Below are positions 7,235-14,525 of a stretch of DNA of 34,606 bases, piece after piece. The notes beneath the pieces were generated by a model, which worked only from the letters and a program-made list of their open reading frames with translations, had not been told where the DNA came from and did no database searches. This stretch comes from a virus, in IMG/VR virus record IMGVR_UViG_3300021185_004502, positions 1-34,606 of that record; one strand, 5' to 3'. Positions within the stretch are counted from its first letter, which is position 1. The number at the start of each line of letters is the position of its first letter. A program made the translations under genes and the position numbers.

Positions 7235-10200
7235 TGGCAACATTAATTCAAAGTAAACAGATACAAGGTGTAGTTACTGCTTCGGTAATTACAGGAGATT
7301 TCGCTGTAAATGCAGGTTCGGTTAATCTTTCAGCTGCAAGTGGTGTAAGTGGTTCTTTTAGTGGTTCTTTTATTGGTAATGGTAGTGGATTAACTAACAT
7401 ACCTTACTCAAACATTACAGGTACTCCTATTTTTAAAGGTGGTTCAAATGTTACTATTGCATCTTCTTCAAACCAAATTACAATTAGTTCAACTGGTGGT
7501 AGTGGAGCTTCATCATGGAACGAATTAAGTGGTATTCCAACCGGCTTAATTAGTGGTTCTACTTTTACATCATTTAGTTCATCGGTAGATTCAAGAATTG
7601 TAGGTATTTCTGCAAGTGGTAGTGGTGCTGATTGGAACACAAACTTACAAAATATTCCAAATGGATTAGTAAGTGGTTCTGTATTAAGAACTTTGGATGG
7701 AACTGGTGTTGTAAGTGGTTCTGTTATTAGAACATTTGATGGTAGTGGTGTAGTTAGTGGAAGTGTTCTTAGAACTTTGGATGGTAGTGGTGTTATAAGT
7801 GGTTCAATACTAACTTATTTACCAAGTGGAACTGTTAGTGGTTCATCTCAAATAACTTTTAGTGGATTAAGTGGTAAACCAAGTGGTTTGGTTTCTTCAT
7901 CTGTACAAATAACTGATGGAAGCGGAATTTTAAGTGGTTCAATTATTAACCAACTTCCTAAAGGTATTATTAGTGGTTCAACATTCACTTCATTCTCATC
8001 TTCAGTAGATACAAGATTAGATACTTTAGAAAACGCAACTGATAATACAGGTTCGGATACTCAATCACTTTCTATTAGTGGAGACCAACTTACAATATCA
8101 GATGGAAATACTGTAACCATACCAACAGGTAGTGGAGGTTCAGTACCAGCAGGAACAATTTCTTCATCGGCACAATTAACTACTGAGTTTGATACACGAT
8201 ATATTAATGCAAGTGGTGATGGTGTAGTTAGTGGTTCTGTTATTAGAACATTTGATGGTACTGGTGTTGTAAGTGGTTCTGTATTAAGAACTTTGGATGG
8301 AACGGGAGTAGTTAGTGGTTCTGTCATTAGAACATTTGATGGAACAGGAATCTTAAGTGGTTCATTGGTATCACAACTTCCTAGTGGATTGGTTAGTGGT
8401 TCATATAGTTCTTCAGTAGATTCAAGAATACTCACAGAGAAATCAAGAATAGATAATATACTAAGTGGTGCTAATGCAGATTATGACCAATTCGTAGAAA
8501 TTGTAGATTTAGTTAACTCAACTGATACAACAAACGATACTGCATTTGCAAATCACTATACTTCAAGTAGACAAAGAGATGCTGCATTAGAATCATTTAC
8601 ATCATCTATCGATACAACAATAAAATCAAAACTTAATACAGATAATGTTTTAAGTGGTTCTATTACAACTTTATTACCAGGTGGTGTAATTAGTGGTTCA
8701 TCACAAATTACTGATGGTAGTGGAATTATAAGTGGTTCGGTATTAAGAACACTTGATGGAACAGGTGTATTTAGTGGCTCATTGGTAGCAGGAACAAGTA
8801 TTACAATAAATCAAGTTGGAAATAATTTTGAAATATCTTCTTCGGCTAGTGGTGGTGGAGCAAGTGTAACTGTTTCAGATTCGGCACCAAGCTCGCCTTC
8901 AGAAGGTGATTTATGGTGGAAATCCAATGATGGTAATCTTTATGTTTACTATGATGGATATTGGGTAATTTCAAACGATATAACGGCAGGTTTACCTGCG
9001 GGAGTAATTAGTGGTTCAGCACAAATAACTTCAATAATTACAGATGCATATATTTCAGCATCAGCCGCTTCAAGTGGATTTGGTAGTGGTGGTGGAACGA
9101 GTAATTTTACTGAACTAACAAATGTACCAAGTGGATTAGTTAGTGGTTCAACCCAAATTACTGATGGTAGTAATATTGTAAGTGGTTCTGTATTAAGAAC
9201 TTTAGATGGAACTGGTGTAGTTAGTGGAAGTGTACTTAGAACTTTAGATGGTAGTGGAGTAATTAGTGGTTCTGTATTAAGAACTTTAGATGGAACAGGA
9301 GTAATTAGTGGAAGTGTTCTTAGAACTTTAGATGGAACAGGAGTAATTAGTGGAAGTGTTCTTAGAACTTTAGATGGAACAACTGTTTTAAGTGGTTCAA
9401 TATTACCAGGTACAAATATTACAATAAATTCTGGTAGTGGAAACTATATTATTAGTTCAAGTGGAGGTTCAACTGATTTCGATGGAAATAGAGTAATATC
9501 ACAAGATAAATTACCAGCATTCTTTACATCATCATTTAATCCTGGTACAAGTGGTTCAGTAACGGATTTCTTAAATGCAATATTTTATCCAAATAGTGCA
9601 CCAAGTATAACAACTGGTAATCAAACAATTTCAGAATACACTACAAATGGTTCAACGATTGTAACAGTAACAGGAACAGACCCTGAAGGACAATCATTAA
9701 CATTCGGAACATCATCGGCATATAGTGATGATTTAGTAAGAGTTGCATCAAATGGTGTAATGACATTAAATTCTTTACCAACTTCTGCATCTTTCAATAC
9801 TGATTCGGTTAGTGGTGCACATGGACATAAGGTTGAAGTAACTGCAACAGATACTTTTAATACAACTGTTACAAAGGATATTTATATAATTGTAACTCCA
9901 AACGAAGCTCCTAAATTTAGAGAAAATTCGGTAAGTGGAAATGTTATTACTTCGGTAACTGCAAACTTAAATGAAAGTTCTGCAAATGATACTTTAGTAA
10001 AAAGAGTTTTCTTTACTGATGTAGAAAGTGATTCAATCACTATCACTTCTTCATCGATTGATGGTAATCATTTCGATGTAACAAAATATTCAACTTATGT
10101 TGATATTAGACAAAATACAAGTTCATTAGATTATGAACAAAGAACAACTTATAACTTTAGTATAACTGCTTCGGATGAACATTATGTAAATGGACAAGAT

Positions 10201-13200
10201 TCTGATTCAAGAACTATCTTACCAATTACAGTAAATGTAACTGATAACTTAGTACCAGTTGTAAATTCACAAGTTGTAGGTTCAATAAACGAAAATTCAT
10301 CAAATGGAGCATCAGTTGGCTCTATATCGGCAACTGATAGTGAAGGAGATAGTATATCTTTCGTAACATTTGATTTACATAAATTATTATTAGATGGTTC
10401 AGAAGTAACAAGTGGTTCATATGGTGGTACTTCACAATTAACAGACCCACATGAAAATCCTTTCCAAATGGATTCGAGTGGTAATGTAACAAGAAAAACT
10501 GGTGTTGTAATAAATTCTGATTTAATAAACTCTTATCAATATAGAGTACAAGTAAGAGATAATTATAATGCACAAATTTCATCTGCATCTGTTGCAACTA
10601 TCAATATTATAGATGATACACCAGCAACACTTTCAGATAACTGGTCAGCAGGGCCTTATATCAAAGAATCTGAAGAAAATGGTACAACTATAAAAACAAC
10701 AAACTATGGTTCAACTACTGCAGATTATAATTCAAATCAAAGTGGTACTTGGGCATCATCTAATTCAGAAATTTCAATAAATTCAAGTGGTAATTTATCA
10801 TTAGGATTTCATGTAAGTGGTTCGGCTAAACAAAGTGGACAATCATTAGATTCAACAATTACATTTACAAATACTTTCGGTACAACAACTACTGATAGTT
10901 TAAGTGTAGTAATTTTACCTAATCATTTCCCAAGTGCTTCATTTACAAATCAAACATCTAATCTAAATGCAAATTTAGCAGTAACTAATTCTAATTTAGT
11001 TTTAGTTACAATAACAGATACAGAGGGTGATACTCCTTACTCAGCTTCACTATCCGGTACTGATGCATCCAAACTTAATATCAATTATACAAATGGAACA
11101 TCATCCTCTCTTTATATACGAGCAAATGAAGATTTATCTGCTGGTACTTTAAACTATAATCTAAGAGTTACTGATTCTTATAGTGAATCATCAGATTATA
11201 CAGGTAGAACACTTACCATCGCAGCTGCTGATAATGGTACACTTGGAGGAGATACAACTTCTTATATCATAGAATCAGGAAAAAGTGGAGAAGCAATTAG
11301 AGATGCAAGTGGATTTGGTGCAGGTAATCAATCACAAATGACAGTATCGTACTCACCAAACTATGGTTCACAAGCAGTACAAGGTTCATCTTGGACTTCA
11401 TCAAATTCAGCAATTGCAATTAATACAAATGGACAATTATCATTGGCATCTCATATTAGTGGTTCATCTACTGGTAGTGGAGATACTATTGTATCTACAA
11501 TTGGATTCCAAGACCAATATGGTAATGCTGGAAGTGGAAATGTAACAGTTAATGTATTTGCAAATAATCATCCATCTGCTTCATTTACACAAAATACAAG
11601 TATCTATAATGAAAACCAAATGGTTAGTGGAAGTTTAGTAGAAAGTTTCACAATTACTGATACAGAAGCAGATGTACCTTATAGTATTTCACTAAGTGGA
11701 ACTGATGCAAGTAAGATTGATGTTGTACCACAAAATTCAAACACATCTTCGGTACAATTAAAAACTAAACAAGATTTAGCAGGAGGTTCATATACATATA
11801 AAGTTAGTGTTTCAGATGGATATCAAGTATCTGAATATGATAGAACTGTAACTATTGCATCTGCTAATTTAGGTTCAATGAGTGAAAATGGTACTTTCTA
11901 TATTATTGAATCAGCACTTAATAATGATTTCATATTTACTAATTCAAATGGTAGAACAGGAACACAAGGAGAAGTAAGTGTTTCTTACTCACCAAACTAT
12001 GGTTCACAATCAGCTACAAACTTTGCTTCATCAAATGCATTAATTGCAATTGATTCATCAAATGGTAAATTGAAAGCTGGTGGAAATATTAGTGGTAGTG
12101 GAAATACAAATGGAGAAACAATTACATCTACAATATCTTGGAATGACCAATATGGAAATAATGGTAGTGATTCAATTACAGTCAACATTGCTCAAAACAA
12201 CGCACCAACTGTAAGTTCAACTTCAACTTCTAACTTGAATACAAACCAAGCAACTGGTTCGGCACAAATACTTAACTTAGTAGTTAGTGATACTGAAAGT
12301 GATTCAATTCCAAATAGTGGATTATCATTTAGTGGATTTAATTCAACTTATTTTACTCCATCAATCTCAACTCCAAGTATGAAATTGTTAGTGAATAATA
12401 CTTCAGTACCAGCTGGAACGTATCCTTATACTGCATCAATACAAGATGTTCATGGATTTAGTACAACGACTGTAAGTAACACATTTACAATAGCACAATC
12501 ATCTACTGGTTCTCTTGGTGGAGATACTGCAATTTATATTATAGAATCTGCAGAAAGTGGAGATGTATTTAGAGACCAAACAGGATTTAATCAAGGAAAT
12601 GCTGCTCAACTAAGTGTTTCATATTCTCCATCACATGGTTCACCTGTTGTACAATCATATACATCATCAATGTCATCTATTGCAGTAGATAATAGTGGTA
12701 ATTTAACTCTTAATGTAAATTTAAGTGGTTCTGCTACTCAAAGTACAGATACATTCCAAAGTACAATCACATTTAGAGACCAATATGATAATATAGGAAG
12801 TGGAGTAGTAACTGCAACAGTATTTGGTAACTCATCACCAGTAGCATCATTTACATCTTCATCAAATTATGAAAGTGATAATGCAACAAGTGGTTCTGAT
12901 GCAGGTGCGTTGGTAGTAACAGATACAGAATCTAATTCACCATTTACAATTACACTTGGTGGAACACATGGAAGTCAATTTGATGTTAGTGGAACATCAT
13001 CTCCATTTGAAATACAACCAAAAGCTTCATTGGCGGCTGGAACTTATACAATCAATATTACTGTAACTGATAATTATGATGAATCGGTAACATTAACTGG
13101 TGAAACAATCACAGTTGATGCATCAGCAAATAATGGTAAAATATATGTTTATGATGTAGGATTTGACAATGCAACATATAATACTGCTTTGGGTATTCAA

Positions 13201-13710
13201 TCAGAAGATAGTTCAACTCCACCGGTAGCAACACCATATAGTGGAATTGGATTTGTAGATAAAGTTATAAATGGAGATGTACTTGGAGATAGTTCATTTA
13301 CATATTCATATGGAAGTACAATTACTTCAAATAAATTAGCAGAAGGTACTGGTGATAATGTACACGATGTATTAAGAGCCATGGGTACTAGTGGTGTAAT
13401 AACTAGAAATTCATCGAAACACTTTGCAATTTTAATGCCAAGTGGTTCATCAATGACTGGGTTTCCAACAAGTACAGCAAATGGTTTTGGGGGTTCAACT
13501 GCAGGAGAATATGTATTAGAAGTAGGAACAGATGGAACAACAGTTGATGGTACAAGTACAGTTGAAACATCAGAAATTAATCAAATAACATTAGGAACAT
13601 CACATCTTGGATTTACTAAATGGTTTATAGTAGGTGCAACTGGTCAACTTGCAAGTTCAACAAACTTCAATCTAGGATTAAATCCATCAAGTGGAAGTGG
13701 AGGGGCATAA
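7234..13710 (+). CDS. Giant tail adhesin/fibre with SGS repeats and cadherin-like Ig repeats
   Basis: A 2158-residue Ser/Thr/Gly-rich fibre. Residues 1-60 contain the fibre entry pattern GSFSGSFIGNGSGLTNIPYS. Residues about 60-760 are SGSxQI/SGSVLRTLDGTGVV repeats. They enclose a short globular module at about 550-580 (PSSPSEGDLWW, then LYVYYDGYWV), common in phage fibres. From about 788 come cadherin/Ig-like domains with Asp-rich calcium-site motifs (TDPEGQ, TDVESD, TDSEGD). From about 1130 two domain types alternate four times with a period near 213 residues: one with YIIES and SYSPNYGS, the other with ITDTEGD and LSGTDASK. The last about 190 residues (from GKIYVYDVGFDN) are unique and may bind the receptor; the end is SGSGGA. 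No signal peptide or S74 chaperone is seen. It is coupled to the upstream small genes, which suggests attachment near the tail. Which fibre it corresponds to in T4 is not clear. Confidence 0.85.
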   Translation: MATLIQSKQIQGVVTASVITGDFAVNAGSVNLSAASGVSGSFSGSFIGNGSGLTNIPYSNITGTPIFKGGSNVTIASSSNQITISSTGGSGASSWNELSGIPTGLISGSTFTSFSSSVDSRIVGISASGSGADWNTNLQNIPNGLVSGSVLRTLDGTGVVSGSVIRTFDGSGVVSGSVLRTLDGSGVISGSILTYLPSGTVSGSSQITFSGLSGKPSGLVSSSVQITDGSGILSGSIINQLPKGIISGSTFTSFSSSVDTRLDTLENATDNTGSDTQSLSISGDQLTISDGNTVTIPTGSGGSVPAGTISSSAQLTTEFDTRYINASGDGVVSGSVIRTFDGTGVVSGSVLRTLDGTGVVSGSVIRTFDGTGILSGSLVSQLPSGLVSGSYSSSVDSRILTEKSRIDNILSGANADYDQFVEIVDLVNSTDTTNDTAFANHYTSSRQRDAALESFTSSIDTTIKSKLNTDNVLSGSITTLLPGGVISGSSQITDGSGIISGSVLRTLDGTGVFSGSLVAGTSITINQVGNNFEISSSASGGGASVTVSDSAPSSPSEGDLWWKSNDGNLYVYYDGYWVISNDITAGLPAGVISGSAQITSIITDAYISASAASSGFGSGGGTSNFTELTNVPSGLVSGSTQITDGSNIVSGSVLRTLDGTGVVSGSVLRTLDGSGVISGSVLRTLDGTGVISGSVLRTLDGTGVISGSVLRTLDGTTVLSGSILPGTNITINSGSGNYIISSSGGSTDFDGNRVISQDKLPAFFTSSFNPGTSGSVTDFLNAIFYPNSAPSITTGNQTISEYTTNGSTIVTVTGTDPEGQSLTFGTSSAYSDDLVRVASNGVMTLNSLPTSASFNTDSVSGAHGHKVEVTATDTFNTTVTKDIYIIVTPNEAPKFRENSVSGNVITSVTANLNESSANDTLVKRVFFTDVESDSITITSSSIDGNHFDVTKYSTYVDIRQNTSSLDYEQRTTYNFSITASDEHYVNGQDSDSRTILPITVNVTDNLVPVVNSQVVGSINENSSNGASVGSISATDSEGDSISFVTFDLHKLLLDGSEVTSGSYGGTSQLTDPHENPFQMDSSGNVTRKTGVVINSDLINSYQYRVQVRDNYNAQISSASVATINIIDDTPATLSDNWSAGPYIKESEENGTTIKTTNYGSTTADYNSNQSGTWASSNSEISINSSGNLSLGFHVSGSAKQSGQSLDSTITFTNTFGTTTTDSLSVVILPNHFPSASFTNQTSNLNANLAVTNSNLVLVTITDTEGDTPYSASLSGTDASKLNINYTNGTSSSLYIRANEDLSAGTLNYNLRVTDSYSESSDYTGRTLTIAAADNGTLGGDTTSYIIESGKSGEAIRDASGFGAGNQSQMTVSYSPNYGSQAVQGSSWTSSNSAIAINTNGQLSLASHISGSSTGSGDTIVSTIGFQDQYGNAGSGNVTVNVFANNHPSASFTQNTSIYNENQMVSGSLVESFTITDTEADVPYSISLSGTDASKIDVVPQNSNTSSVQLKTKQDLAGGSYTYKVSVSDGYQVSEYDRTVTIASANLGSMSENGTFYIIESALNNDFIFTNSNGRTGTQGEVSVSYSPNYGSQSATNFASSNALIAIDSSNGKLKAGGNISGSGNTNGETITSTISWNDQYGNNGSDSITVNIAQNNAPTVSSTSTSNLNTNQATGSAQILNLVVSDTESDSIPNSGLSFSGFNSTYFTPSISTPSMKLLVNNTSVPAGTYPYTASIQDVHGFSTTTVSNTFTIAQSSTGSLGGDTAIYIIESAESGDVFRDQTGFNQGNAAQLSVSYSPSHGSPVVQSYTSSMSSIAVDNSGNLTLNVNLSGSATQSTDTFQSTITFRDQYDNIGSGVVTATVFGNSSPVASFTSSSNYESDNATSGSDAGALVVTDTESNSPFTITLGGTHGSQFDVSGTSSPFEIQPKASLAAGTYTINITVTDNYDESVTLTGETITVDASANNGKIYVYDVGFDNATYNTALGIQSEDSSTPPVATPYSGIGFVDKVINGDVLGDSSFTYSYGSTITSNKLAEGTGDNVHDVLRAMGTSGVITRNSSKHFAILMPSGSSMTGFPTSTANGFGGSTAGEYVLEVGTDGTTVDGTSTVETSEINQITLGTSHLGFTKWFIVGATGQLASSTNFNLGLNPSSGSGGA
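7672..7797 (+). repeat. Three tandem 42-bp repeats (SGSVLRTLDGTGVV)
   Basis: Units at 7672-7713, 7714-7755 and 7756-7797 each encode one 14-residue unit inside the giant adhesin. The copies differ by a few bases, with a RTLDG/RTFDG alternation. Confidence 0.9.
8230..8355 (+). repeat. Second block of three tandem 42-bp repeats
   Basis: Units at 8230, 8272 and 8314 encode the same 14-residue repeat as at 7672, now in the order RTFDG, RTLDG, RTFDG. Confidence 0.9.
9181..9390 (+). repeat. Block of five tandem 42-bp repeats
   Basis: Units start at 9181, 9223, 9265, 9307 and 9349. They are closer to each other than those of the earlier blocks, all of the RTLDG type, suggesting recent expansion. 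The block lies just before the Ig-like region of the adhesin. Confidence 0.9.
10621..13135 (+). repeat. Four copies of an ~213-residue two-domain repeat
   Basis: First-type domains start near 10621, 11234, 11873 and 12512 (GSLGGDT/YIIES, SYSPNYGS, SSNSxIAI, DQYGN). Each is followed by a second-type domain near 10930, 11570, 12200 and 12840 (ASFT, ITDTE, LSGTDAS, DLAGGTY). Spacing is about 613-640 bases. The copies are diverged at DNA level, so this is an older duplication than the 42-bp repeats. Confidence 0.75.
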
Positions 13711-13721
13711 TGATGAAAATG

Positions 13722-13733
13722 TATATTTATATA
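13722..13733 (+). promoter_or_regulatory. Candidate late promoter motif before the 197-aa fibre gene
   Basis: TATATTTATATA begins 12 bases after the adhesin stop and ends 32 bases before the next ATG, which has AAGGAG eight bases away. The motif-to-start distance matches that of gp13 and the 94-aa gene. Confidence 0.6.
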
Positions 13734-13765
13734 ATGAGTTTAACAAATAAAAAGGAGAATAACTA

Positions 13766-14359
13766 ATGCCGTTTTTTCCAGGACAAGTAGGTTTAAATGA
13801 TTCGGCAAAAGCTGGTAATATAATATTAGCAGAAGTTGAAAGAATCAAAGGTGCCTTTAAGATATATACTTCAGCAGATGCTCAAGCTACTTCACCGAAT
13901 TATTTTTCGGATGGACAGATTATCTATTTATCTGATAGTGCTTCTTTATATACAGCAAATGTATCTCTTGCAAATCCACCATTCTCTTTTACTGATACAG
14001 TATCATTTTCCCAATTTTCTTTTGATAGTGGTTCATTTGTATCTGCCTCATTTGATGGAACTCATACTTTAACATTATTTGGTCAAAATATAGATGGTTC
14101 TACAAGAATATCTCAATCAATTGATTTATCTGCATTAACTGGCTCCGGTGGTGGAGGAGGAGGTGGAGGTGGTGATATCACTGCAGTTTTCACATCAGAC
14201 CAAGGTATTACAGGTGGTGCATCGAGTGGTAACGTTGTACTTGAATTAGTGGCTGGAAGTGGAATTAATTTAAGCTCTTCAGGAATTAATTTAAATACAG
14301 GTTCGGCACATTTTGTAGGTGGTGTTCAGAAGACAACTATCGATGGTGGAAATATATAA
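13766..14359 (+). CDS. Small fibre/tail protein with poly-glycine hinge and IDGG C-terminus
   Basis: A 197-residue protein. The N-terminal half (MPFFPGQVGLNDSAKAGNII to about residue 128) looks globular and beta-rich. A run of nine glycines follows (about 132-140) as a flexible hinge. The C-terminal part has fibre vocabulary: ITAVFTSDQGITGGASSGNV, 'GSGINLSSSGINLNTGSAHFVGGV', ending TTIDGGNI. The ending matches those of the 871-aa and 216-aa fibre proteins (IDGGTF, IDGGTV), and GSAHFxGGV recurs in the 1613-aa fibre. A clear AAGGAG supports the start. Its role could be a short fibre or a connector between fibre and baseplate. No catalytic motif is visible. A structural role is likely; the specific identity is not known. 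Confidence 0.75.
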   Translation: MPFFPGQVGLNDSAKAGNIILAEVERIKGAFKIYTSADAQATSPNYFSDGQIIYLSDSASLYTANVSLANPPFSFTDTVSFSQFSFDSGSFVSASFDGTHTLTLFGQNIDGSTRISQSIDLSALTGSGGGGGGGGGDITAVFTSDQGITGGASSGNVVLELVAGSGINLSSSGINLNTGSAHFVGGVQKTTIDGGNI

Positions 14360-14388
14360 CAGAATCTAAAACTTTTCTTCTAACTTTT

Positions 14389-14400
14389 CATATTTATAAT
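14389..14400 (+). promoter_or_regulatory. Candidate late promoter motif before the 871-aa fibre gene
   Basis: CATATTTATAAT lies 30 bases after the previous stop and 125 bases before the next ATG. The long leader downstream has a hairpin and a direct repeat, as described for 14404-14511. Confidence 0.5.
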
Positions 14401-14403
14401 CGT

Positions 14404-14511
14404 ATTCCTACATAGGAATCAGAATTTAATTGACCAATACGGCATATGTCCTGTTGATTTAAAAAAAATAAAGGTTATAGTTAACAAAACAAATTTAATT
14501 AACAAAACAAA
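14404..14511 (+). other. Leader with hairpin and direct repeat upstream of the 871-aa fibre
   Basis: ATTCCTA (14404-14410) pairs with TAGGAAT (14413-14419). Further down, TTAACAAAACAAA occurs twice, at 14481-14493 and 14499-14511, next to the AAAGGA of the fibre gene. As with gp22, a promoter-like motif is followed immediately by a hairpin and a long untranslated stretch. The role is unknown. Confidence 0.4.
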
Positions 14512-14525
14512 GGAAAAAAATTAAA

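Noticed and set aside
8061-8435. 124-residue minus-strand frame and other long minus-strand frames over the fibres
   Set aside because: They mirror Ser/Thr/Gly repeat codons on the + strand and have no ribosome site or family features.
9181-9390. Regular repeats as a CRISPR array
   Set aside because: The 42-bp units are contiguous with no spacers and are read as protein.
9877-9888. GATATTTATATA within the giant adhesin
   Set aside because: It encodes DIYI in a beta strand, and no gene starts downstream.
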